Shown here: in pieces, positions 22,897 through 30,548 of the stretch | How positions within the stretch are numbered: position 1 is the first letter of the stretch | Layout of the letters: each line of letters begins with the position of its first letter | Assembly (NCBI GenBank): GCA_003141275.1 | Contig: PLLM01000049.1 | Span: 1 to 33,494, forward strand | Source: Phycisphaerales bacterium | GTDB lineage: Bacteria; Planctomycetota; Phycisphaerae; Sedimentisphaerales; Anaerobacaceae | Length of the DNA stretch: 33,494 bases | Reading direction: 5' to 3' | Translations under genes and position numbers: made by a program | The notes under the pieces: generated by a model | Databases searched by the model: none | The model's input: the letters and a program-made list of their open reading frames with translations, nothing else | Told to the model about the DNA's origin: nothing

Positions 22897-22956
22897 CACC
22901 CCCACTGTTTCGCAAAGCGAAACAAATCGTGGGGGCTTCGCAGATTTATTTTAGAC
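22897..22956 (-). repeat. Right copy of the 60/61-base inverted repeat
   Basis: This copy is the reverse complement of 19324-19384, differing by one C in the C-run. Outside the core the similarity continues at a lower level on both sides through CTGTG-type phrases. No transposase lies between the copies. Confidence 0.85.
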
Positions 22957-23266
22957 GCAGATTAACGCTGATTTACACAGATATTTGCTCGGCTTGCGTA
23001 CTCGACACGGCCAATTCTCTAAACGCTGTTTATGCGATTGGCCGATGTCGTCGTCCGCCGAATTCCTGCGGACTTCATTTTTTAAGCCGAGCAAATAACA
23101 CGGATTCCTTCGACTACCGCTCAGGACAGGTTGGTCAGCCAAGAAGTTCGAGGTTTCGGCGGACGGTTTGAGTTTGGGGATGGTCGGGGCCGAAACAGTT
23201 ACGATTTAAGATTTGAAATTTTAATCGCGGAGATTCGCCTACAAACTAGTTAATTATGATTTATTT

Positions 23267-26200
23267 TTAACTGCGGTGAGATTGCTTGTCTTTCGAATCC
23301 ATTTCTTTCGATAATTCGTCTCTTCGTTTTTTTATGGTTTCATAAAAGTAATGTTGCATATGGGGCGGAAGAGTTTTGAAAAGTTCGGATGCCCAGCAAG
23401 GCCAATTCGTATGTTCGTCACCTGGGTCAGCAATTGCAAGCAGGGCATCTAGTAAAATCCATTTGCGACTTATATCTTGTTCGGAATTAATCGCTTCAAT
23501 CAATACCTCAACTTCATGGAAGATATCTATCTGCTCAAGGGACTCTCTTGCGGATAGACTAATATGTTCATCAATTTCATTTAGACATTTTTTTAATTCG
23601 GTCTCCAGTTCCGTGGGTAGCTTTATCCAACCAGCCAAACGAACTGCTGCGAGTTTTTCCAAAGTATTAGGTGACTTAAGCAAACGGTCAATATGAATCA
23701 AATTACTGACACCACTTAGAGCACTCCTGATTGCCCATATAACACGGCAAGAATATTCCACGCCGAGTTGTGATATTAAAGAGGAAATAGCACGCTGCTT
23801 ATCGATGCTAACCATTATGTACGGATAATACTCCCTATCATGTGCATTTATATCTTGAAGTGTGGCCCAAGCAGCTTCAAAGGCCACGTCTTTATCAAAC
23901 ATTGCTAGAATTTCAATAGCAGATACTTTAAGACCTATGTGCCTTGAAGAAGAATTTTCGTCTATATACAGTCCTGACCTTGCAATATCTTTAAATTCCT
24001 TTTGGCCGAGAAGAATGCTTAGAATTTTGTCGCCTTGAGAGGTTTTGGAGAGATTGCTTAATGTCTTCAACTTATCCCTATCACTTTTATTTTCTAAGTG
24101 CTTTTGTACTTCATTCAAGGCTCTATTAAAGGAATAATCATAATTGAATAGGTTGACAACTAACCATTCGTCATACTGCTTTTCTAAATGGTCAAGTAAC
24201 TTATCCAATGCATTATTGCTTGCGATTTGCAAAAGTGCAACACGTGCGGCATGTCGATGTTCTTCAATTTCAAGATGTTTTGCTATAAGTTCTGTTGTTT
24301 CTGGTGAATCATCGTGAAGTCTCCCAATTGTTATAATGCAAGCAAGAACAACTTTGGAATCCTGTGGTGAATTTTTTAATGCGGCACGAACTATATTCAG
24401 CTTATCTGTTCGACCGGCCACTCCTATTGCGATAATCGTACCCGGTAATATTTTATCGTTGAACTGTAAGTTATCGAAAATAGCTAATGTTACATCGTCA
24501 TCAAGTGGGATACTATCTAAGTTCCATGAACGGCCCCATCGCATAATTGCTTTGATAACGGCGTTAACCTGACCTAATTGGGCTAATACAAATGCGGCTT
24601 TTCCTTGTTCGTAAGGAAAATCGTTCAAAAGTTCTTCTTGCTGCGTAATTTGAACAAGCTCGTTGATTGTTTCTTGGTCAAAACGTTTTATCGCCAAATT
24701 TAGACCATCAAAATGCCCATTGAAGTTGCCAGAAGCGAGCCATGAATTCACAACTTTAGTGAAACCTGATCCGCCTATCTTATATAATATTTCTATCGCA
24801 TGTTCACGTCCAGAACCATCAAGGCCCATGATTGACCGCGGGCCAATTTTAAGTAGCCAAGACGTAAGGTTATCTTCTAATGTGGCCATCTTTTTATTTT
24901 GAAAGCATTCAAGTAACCTTAGGCAGTGGATTTCTGAAAGCAACAAAAATGGGCGGTATAGTGGCAGTTTGTCATTTGGACTAGGTGATTTTAGTTCCTT
25001 GTCCAATAAAGATTCAAGTTCACCAAGTAAAACATTCAAAATCTCTGCACTTATTAAGTTTTCGTTACCCTGAAAGACAAATGCAATATTCCAGATATCA
25101 GGGCAATTGTTCATCATATTTAAAATTTTAGCGTATGTTTCTTTTGGTCTCCTCATCAATAATTCAGAGAAACAATATTGCCTCGTAAGGTACAGTTCAA
25201 AAGTTGATAATCGTGCCATCTCTTCGATAGCCATATCCGGATTGATTCTGATTAAAGCATGGAGCGCTGATGAGCCCAGCAAATCGTCGCTTTTGTCAAT
25301 TCTGCTTAACAGCCAGTTAAGTTCACTGTTGTCACAATATTTATAGATATTTGTAGCCAAACATCGTTCTTTAGTTGAATCCACCTTTTCGAAAAGTATC
25401 TTTTTGCATCTATGCCAGATATTATGTCCGTCATCGATACCCGCAAGTAGATATGCTAAGTCATGAATAGGTTGGGTCGAGTATGCTTGATTTATTGTTT
25501 GTTCTAACCAATTTGGACATAGCTTAACACAGGACTTAAGAGCCCCGAATGAAATATGATAAATAGAATAGTGACTTTCGTGCTCTTTAAGATAAAGGGC
25601 CGGATTTGATTCAATCCTACAGTGTATTTCCCATAATCTATTTAAAACAGATTGATCGGGTCTTCGTTCAAATATTTTCATTGCAGCGAGTTGGAAGGAT
25701 GGTTGTTCACTCATAAGAAGTTTGTTTGCCAAAATTACTACATCATTGTGATTAAATGAGGTTATTGCATTGACAATTTGATTCAGCATAATCACATCGT
25801 CTTGAGCAACGATTGTCTCAAGCCGCTCGAATAATGCAGGGATAATCTTTGGGCCAATAGTAGGAAGTAATTGAGAATACAACGCTTCTTTATAGTACCA
25901 GCCGGTATCTTCTAATGCTTTAATCACTTGGCTGGACAGATGATTGCGGTGCGGAGTTTTCTGGTTCACAAGCATCCATAAAACGTCCATTGGAACATAT
26001 CCAAGGTATTTGCCTCTATATGCATGCTCTGACTTATACAGGTCTTTTAATTGGTTACAAAAAGCGACCTCATCGATTTTGTTCGATTGTAATGCTGACA
26101 TTAAACTTTCTGCTACTGCCCAGTTAAGCAAACGATCATGCCATATTTCAAAATATCCATTGGGACTTTTTTGAATCCATCCTAACTGGATTAGAGATTT

Positions 26201-27517
26201 TATCGTTTCATCATCCAAACCAGCATTCAAGACAGATTCGTTAGTCCATGGATAAGAGTCGCCTTGCAAAAGCGAACGAACAAGAATTTTAAATTTAGCC
26301 GAATTGAGAGGAAGCCTTTTTTCGATACGTGACCAGTATTTATCAAACAATTCATATTCATTATTTGGCTGCCATGATTTTCCTTCGGCGAGATCACAAT
26401 ATAATTTTGCCAGCAATGGCCGACACAGCGTATTAATAACATTGTTTGGCATTCCGTACCGATTACTGCCAAGGCGAATTCTTAGATATTCATCCAGTTC
26501 ACTTATAGTAAAACCATCGGCACGAAATTGTATGTGTCGGTCTGCTGATTTTTCTACCACTGCTTCAACAACATCCGGCAAACATGAAATAACAACGTTA
26601 ATACCCCACTCTTCCCAAGGTTCCAATGCTAATGCCTGTGCCTCGGCCTTTTCCTGAATACCGTCTAAGAAAAGAGTTAGCCAATGCTTTTTCCATAATC
26701 CTGATTCTTTAAGAGCAGCTACAATACTTCTTATATTTGTTGTTGAACTGTCACCCTTGATATCATGCCAAAATATATCCGCTGCCTTTTGAAGATCATT
26801 TGAAATATTGCCGGTGGCATCAATTAATATAGAAGTTGCCCCTTGCGATAACATGATCAGAGCAGTCGAATACATAAGCCATGATTTGCCTTGTCCGCTG
26901 TCTCCTGACAACAGCAAAATTGGTTTCGTTCCAGAAATTATTAAGGATATAATATTCTTGACGCAGTCCTGTTTAACATCTTGGGAAGCGTCATAACCGT
27001 GTCTTTTTATTTGTGCTGATAAGTACTTATTAGCTGTTTCGTTGATTTTAACCCAGTCAAAATCACATCTTTGCTTAGAGAGGATATCAATGACTGTTTT
27101 GCGGAAGAGGTGTTCGTCTTGTTTGCATTCATTGGTGAAGGCAGTTGATAGTTTTGACAAGTGTTCATTGGTCTCGGTCGTCGGGAGTTTGAAGAACGGC
27201 TGGGTATCTTCATTATTGTCGCGAACCCATTGGCATTGTTCGATGAGGACATTTTGCCATTGAGATTCGGTAGGGATGTGATATTTACGGAGTGTTTGTC
27301 TGATTGAGAACAAAGCAGGATAATGCTCAAGGTCGCTGTTTGAAACGATATCAGGAAATAAGGCGGCGGGATCGAGGTAACAATCGGGAGGAAGATTTTT
27401 CGCCCATTGGTTAAACTGTTTTTGCAGCTTTGCGGAAAGGGAATCATCGTCAAGAAGCCGGTCAAGCCCTTTTTCGAGGGCGTAGCCGATGGCCCAGGAT
27501 AGGGGGTCGAACGCCAT
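23267..27517 (-). CDS. Large STAND-like P-loop NTPase with HEAT-like repeats (candidate defence protein)
   Basis: A 1416-residue protein. The N-terminal 190 residues (start MAFDPLSWAIGYALEKGL) are a helical region I do not recognise. An NTPase follows with Walker A G-D-S-G-Q-G-K-S-W (205-213) and Walker B L-T-L-F-L-D-G (280-286, D285), then a winged-helix-like region to about residue 480. From about 540 to 1400 there are degenerate alpha-helical repeats of HEAT/Armadillo type (for example A-A-V-R-L-A-G-W near the end). This order, unknown effector, NTPase, repeat sensor, is that of STAND ATPases such as the Avs phage sensors and animal NLRs. Base composition is AT-rich compared with flanking genes. 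GAGG lies 10 bases before the ATG. It is monocistronic. Defence function is inference. Confidence 0.75.
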   Translation of the reverse strand: MAFDPLSWAIGYALEKGLDRLLDDDSLSAKLQKQFNQWAKNLPPDCYLDPAALFPDIVSNSDLEHYPALFSIRQTLRKYHIPTESQWQNVLIEQCQWVRDNNEDTQPFFKLPTTETNEHLSKLSTAFTNECKQDEHLFRKTVIDILSKQRCDFDWVKINETANKYLSAQIKRHGYDASQDVKQDCVKNIISLIISGTKPILLLSGDSGQGKSWLMYSTALIMLSQGATSILIDATGNISNDLQKAADIFWHDIKGDSSTTNIRSIVAALKESGLWKKHWLTLFLDGIQEKAEAQALALEPWEEWGINVVISCLPDVVEAVVEKSADRHIQFRADGFTISELDEYLRIRLGSNRYGMPNNVINTLCRPLLAKLYCDLAEGKSWQPNNEYELFDKYWSRIEKRLPLNSAKFKILVRSLLQGDSYPWTNESVLNAGLDDETIKSLIQLGWIQKSPNGYFEIWHDRLLNWAVAESLMSALQSNKIDEVAFCNQLKDLYKSEHAYRGKYLGYVPMDVLWMLVNQKTPHRNHLSSQVIKALEDTGWYYKEALYSQLLPTIGPKIIPALFERLETIVAQDDVIMLNQIVNAITSFNHNDVVILANKLLMSEQPSFQLAAMKIFERRPDQSVLNRLWEIHCRIESNPALYLKEHESHYSIYHISFGALKSCVKLCPNWLEQTINQAYSTQPIHDLAYLLAGIDDGHNIWHRCKKILFEKVDSTKERCLATNIYKYCDNSELNWLLSRIDKSDDLLGSSALHALIRINPDMAIEEMARLSTFELYLTRQYCFSELLMRRPKETYAKILNMMNNCPDIWNIAFVFQGNENLISAEILNVLLGELESLLDKELKSPSPNDKLPLYRPFLLLSEIHCLRLLECFQNKKMATLEDNLTSWLLKIGPRSIMGLDGSGREHAIEILYKIGGSGFTKVVNSWLASGNFNGHFDGLNLAIKRFDQETINELVQITQQEELLNDFPYEQGKAAFVLAQLGQVNAVIKAIMRWGRSWNLDSIPLDDDVTLAIFDNLQFNDKILPGTIIAIGVAGRTDKLNIVRAALKNSPQDSKVVLACIITIGRLHDDSPETTELIAKHLEIEEHRHAARVALLQIASNNALDKLLDHLEKQYDEWLVVNLFNYDYSFNRALNEVQKHLENKSDRDKLKTLSNLSKTSQGDKILSILLGQKEFKDIARSGLYIDENSSSRHIGLKVSAIEILAMFDKDVAFEAAWATLQDINAHDREYYPYIMVSIDKQRAISSLISQLGVEYSCRVIWAIRSALSGVSNLIHIDRLLKSPNTLEKLAAVRLAGWIKLPTELETELKKCLNEIDEHISLSARESLEQIDIFHEVEVLIEAINSEQDISRKWILLDALLAIADPGDEHTNWPCWASELFKTLPPHMQHYFYETIKKRRDELSKEMDSKDKQSHRS

Positions 27518-27950
27518 TATTGAAATACCTCATGGTAACTTGGGAGTGGGCCCCCCGATAACAGCATTCGAGGGCAGGCAAGGCCCACGGGTATCGATTA
27601 TACAATAAGATTGTATTTTAAGCGGGAGAAGTTGTCAACAGAAGTTAGAATTGATCCCCGATTGCGGTTCCTACGAAGCTTGAGTCGAGGACAGGGAAGT
27701 TAGAAGTGAGGCGGATATATCACACCACTCGAGAGTAACCCCGGCATAAATGCCGGGGCTAAATATTATTTGGATGACCCCGAAGCAGGCTTCGGGGCTA
27801 ACCTGCGCTTCGGGAGGGCAGGCAAGTGCGGAATGACAAAAAGTCATCGGCGCATGTAATGGATTGTGCCAGGCGGCGATATTGTTTATTATAACGGACA
27901 ACAAAAGTTCGTTCATATTTGCTTCTGATATCAACACGAGGAGATGTAAT
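27518..27950. other. Intergenic region with hairpin repeats between divergent genes
   Basis: No gene is seen. It holds a GC-rich motif with GTGGGCC and GGCCCAC arms (27545-27592), the tandem hairpin element (27737-27803), a GGAGGGCAGGCAAGTGCGGA segment (27812-27831) related to the dispersed repeats, and the leader of the GH5-like gene. Confidence 0.5.
27737..27803. repeat. Tandem hairpin element, family C copy 2
   Basis: CCCCGGCA-TAAA-TGCCGGGG is followed by CTAAATATTATTTGGATGAC and then CCCCGAAGC-A-GGCTTCGGGG and CTAACC. Both stems are nearly perfect. In reverse complement the order and linker match 11786-11910. The GGGGCTAAATAT junction recurs at 29660 and 30523. Confidence 0.7.
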
Positions 27951-29450
27951 ATGAAAGGCGCAAAGGTTGTCCTGTCGGTTATCGGGATACTTATCCTGGT
28001 TAACACCGGTTTTGTTGGATGTTCCCCGGCCTGCAAAAAAGATAAGGCGGTTGCTCCGAAGAATTTCATTACAAGGAACGGCTCGGTATTAATGGACGGC
28101 GATAAAGAATTCCGTTTTTTTGCGCTGGCCTCATCCAACCTTCATCAGAATGAGGAGCAGATACTGCCGGATAATTCAAACCGGTTTCCGGATGAGTTTG
28201 AAATCCGTGACACGCTAATTACTATTCGTCAAATGGGAGGGACCGCAACACGGTGCTTTACGCTTTCCGTCCGAAACAAAGGAGACAAACAGGAAGTCCC
28301 CGTTTATATAGAGGGCATCAGGCAATATAACGAAGACGCTTTTCGTACGCTCGATAAAGTATTGCAGATATGCAATGAGCTTGATATCCGGCTCATCTTC
28401 CCTATTATCGATTCTCATACGTTTTGGGGATGGCGAGGCATCAAGGAGTTTGCCGCCTTCAGGGGAAAAGATGGAAATGTTTTTTGGGATGACCCGCAGT
28501 TAAGAGAAGATTTCAAAAACCTGGTTTACGACATGCTGAACAGGAAGAATTTTTATACGGGTGTTGCTTATAAAGACGACCCTGCGATTCTGGCGTGGCA
28601 GTTAGGCAATGAAATGGATGTTTATATTTATGACAATCTTTTGATGGACAAGGAAGGATACTGGACGGGAAAACTCACAAGCTGGTCCGTTGAAATGGCG
28701 AGGTATATTAAGAGCATCGATAAGAAACATCTGGTTATGGAGGCCGGCGGGGATATGGATACCTTCCTCAAAGACCCGCATATCGATATTATCAGCAAGC
28801 ACTATTATGTGTTTTGGAACATGCTCGCGGGCCGGTCAACTGATTTGGCGTCGTTGTGCAGGATGGATAAGCAGCGGGCAGAATCAGCCAACAAGGTCTT
28901 GATTGTCGATGAATTTGGCATGGGCCCTACGGACGCCCTGGCTTCGCTTATGGATGAGGTTATTCGAAACGGCACATCAGGAGCGCTTTTGTGGGGCGTT
29001 CGGTCGCATCGCAGGGACGGCGGATTCTATTTTCATGATGAATCGGGGGGCTATGCCTCTTATCACTGGCCCGGCTTTTCATCGGGTGATAGAATCGACG
29101 AGCGAAATTTATTGAAGGTTCTGCGGGAAAAAGCGTATCAGATTCGCGGGTTAACTGTTCCCCCTGTGCCAATACCGGAGCCAGCCCCGGTGCTGCTGGC
29201 GATTAAATCCGCTGACGATATAATCTGGCGTGGCTCTGCCGGGGCAAGCGGATATGATATTGAGCGTGCGGAAAATCCCGATGGGCCGTGGGAACTGGTC
29301 GGGAAAAATATTGAAGATGCGGCAAAAAGCAGAAAGCTGTTTTCTGATAAATCTGTTCAAAAGGGCGTAACATACTATTACAGGGTCAGGGCAAAGAACG
29401 CTTCCGGCGAAACCGCATATTCCAATATTCAAAAAGTGCTGGTTAATTAA
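27951..29450 (+). CDS. Glycoside hydrolase family 5-like (clan GH-A) lipoprotein with fibronectin-type tail
   Basis: A 499-residue exported enzyme. The N-terminus is a lipoprotein-type signal (hydrophobic segment, then G-F-V-G-C near residue 24). The TIM-barrel domain (about 40-405) has the acid/base E221 in W-Q-L-G-N-E-M-D and the nucleophile E321 in L-I-V-D-E-F-G-M-G. These motifs and the R-x-F-x-L pattern after M-G-G-T-A-T-R fit GH5 mannanase-like enzymes, so beta-mannan or related polysaccharide is a possible substrate. A fibronectin type III-like domain spans about 410-499 (G-Y-D-I-E-R-A…Y-Y-Y-R-V-R-A-K-N). GAGGAGATGTAAT before 27951 fixes the start; an in-frame ATG at 27864 is upstream of that site. 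The exact substrate is uncertain. Confidence 0.85.
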   Translation: MKGAKVVLSVIGILILVNTGFVGCSPACKKDKAVAPKNFITRNGSVLMDGDKEFRFFALASSNLHQNEEQILPDNSNRFPDEFEIRDTLITIRQMGGTATRCFTLSVRNKGDKQEVPVYIEGIRQYNEDAFRTLDKVLQICNELDIRLIFPIIDSHTFWGWRGIKEFAAFRGKDGNVFWDDPQLREDFKNLVYDMLNRKNFYTGVAYKDDPAILAWQLGNEMDVYIYDNLLMDKEGYWTGKLTSWSVEMARYIKSIDKKHLVMEAGGDMDTFLKDPHIDIISKHYYVFWNMLAGRSTDLASLCRMDKQRAESANKVLIVDEFGMGPTDALASLMDEVIRNGTSGALLWGVRSHRRDGGFYFHDESGGYASYHWPGFSSGDRIDERNLLKVLREKAYQIRGLTVPPVPIPEPAPVLLAIKSADDIIWRGSAGASGYDIERAENPDGPWELVGKNIEDAAKSRKLFSDKSVQKGVTYYYRVRAKNASGETAYSNIQKVLVN

Positions 29451-29490
29451 AAAGCGCAAAAGGTTTTTTAGCCGCGTAGTTAAACCGATC

Positions 29491-29552
29491 AGCCGAGGGA
29501 GGGGTCCGCCAAAGGCGGAAGTTTTTAGTGTTGAGTGTTTAGTTTTGAGTTA
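29491..29552 (+). repeat. Composite repeat (GCCGAGGGAGG plus family B), copy 2
   Basis: AGCCGAGGGAGGGGTCCGCC, AAAGGCGGAAG and TTTTTAGTGTTGAGTGTTTA. It matches 22779-22840 in order and orientation. The 225-base gap it sits in has no gene. Confidence 0.7.
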
Positions 29553-29620
29553 AGGAAGCCCTTTGGACGATAAAATATATTAATAGATTCATTGCGTTGG
29601 TTCGGAATGACAAACAAGAA

Positions 29621-29664
29621 TAACCCCGCCACTCGCCAAGGGCGGAGATGGCGGGGCTAAATAT
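29621..29664. repeat. Family C-like single hairpin before the glycosyltransferase gene
   Basis: ACCCCGCCA-CTCGCC-AAG-GGCGGAGA-TGGCGGGGCT is followed by AAATATGATGAGGAAAT, so the conserved GGGGCTAAATAT end merges into the ribosome site of the next gene. The hairpin ends about 15 bases before the ATG and could affect its translation. Confidence 0.6.
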
Positions 29665-29675
29665 GATGAGGAAAT

Positions 29676-30416
29676 ATGAATGAAGTTGGAAAACCAGGGA
29701 ATGGTGTGATGGAGCGAAGTCCGGTTTCGATAAGCGTGTTTTTTCCGTGTTATAATGAGCAGGACAACGTTGGGCGGACAGCGCAGCGGGCGGTAGAGGT
29801 ACTTGAGGGACTTGGGGCGGATTACGAGATAATCCTCGTCAACGACGGCAGCGCGGATGAGACAGGCGCAAGAGCAGACGCAATCGCGGCAGGAAATAAA
29901 CGGGTCCGGGTAGTGCATCATCCGCATAATATGGGATACGGGGCGGCATTACAGTCGGGAATCAGGGCGGCGAAAAAAGAGCTTATTTTTTTCACCGATG
30001 GCGACGGGCAGTTCGATATTGGCGAGATAAAACTGCTTTTGCCTTTGATAGAGCATAACGATATTGTGTGCGGGTACCGGCTTGACCGCAAAGACCCGAT
30101 TATGCGGAAGCTGAACGGGTGGATGTGGACGAGATTAGTGAACCTGTTGTTCGGGATGAATATCCGGGATATCGACTGCGCGTTTAAGCTGTTCAGGGCG
30201 GAAGTTTTCGAGGGGATGACAATGTCGAGCGCCGGCGCATTGATAAGCGCGGAGATACTGGCGCGTGCGACAAGGCGAGGGTACAGGATAGCAGAGGTGG
30301 GGGTTCATCACTATCCGCGGACGGCGGGCAAACAGACAGGGGCGAAGCTGAAGGTTATCTTAAGGGCGTTTAAGGAGTTGTTTGAGCTGTACAGCCGAAT
30401 AAGAAAAGGACAATAA
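29676..30416 (+). CDS. Family 2 glycosyltransferase (dolichyl/polyprenyl-phosphate sugar synthase-like)
   Basis: A 246-residue GT-A-fold enzyme. S-V-F-F-P-C-Y-N-E-Q-D-N at 20-31, L-V-N-D-G-S-A-D at 54-61 and the metal-binding D-G-D at 108-110 (F-F-T-D-G-D-G-Q-F-D) are characteristic. D-I-D-C-A-F-K-L-F further on is the acceptor-site motif of dolichyl-phosphate-mannose-synthase-like enzymes. No C-terminal membrane helices are present, so it resembles the soluble DPM1 type. It would load a sugar onto a lipid carrier for wall or protein glycosylation. GAGGAAAT directly before 29676 supports the start; M12 is a weaker alternative. Confidence 0.9.
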   Translation: MNEVGKPGNGVMERSPVSISVFFPCYNEQDNVGRTAQRAVEVLEGLGADYEIILVNDGSADETGARADAIAAGNKRVRVVHHPHNMGYGAALQSGIRAAKKELIFFTDGDGQFDIGEIKLLLPLIEHNDIVCGYRLDRKDPIMRKLNGWMWTRLVNLLFGMNIRDIDCAFKLFRAEVFEGMTMSSAGALISAEILARATRRGYRIAEVGVHHYPRTAGKQTGAKLKVILRAFKELFELYSRIRKGQ

Positions 30417-30505
30417 TTGATTGCGGATTTGCGATTGTCGATTGTCGCCCGCCTTCGTTAAAACTACGGCGGGTGAAATTTTGGGATGCGGAAAAAGAAT
30501 TTTAA

Positions 30506-30535
30506 TGACCCCTGGTAAAACCAGGGGCTAAATAT
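30506..30535. repeat. Family C-like single hairpin before the cyclotransferase-fusion gene
   Basis: ACCCCTGGT-AAA-ACCAGGGGCT followed by AAATAT. It is the shortest member of the GGGGCTAAATAT hairpin family and ends 13 bases before the ATG at 30549. It could also act as an attenuator of read-through from the glycosyltransferase gene. Confidence 0.6.
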
Positions 30536-30548
30536 ATTTGGGATAAAA

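Larger units (their letters stand above)
22663..23266. other. Repeat-rich intergenic region after the large membrane-protein gene
   Basis: No gene is credible. In order it holds a family B phrase (22671-22703), family A hairpin copy 2 (22714-22770), a GCCGAGGGAGG composite repeat (22779-22840), inverted CTGTG phrases (22849-22896), the right 60-base inverted copy (22897-22956), a further inverted CTGTG-type stretch (22957-22981) and an inverted CTTCGACTACCGCTCAGG phrase (23108-23125). Confidence 0.6.

Noticed and set aside
19324-22956. Insertion sequence or composite transposon bounded by the 60-base inverted repeats
   Set aside because: No transposase or integrase reading frame lies between the copies, and no target-site duplication is visible outside them.
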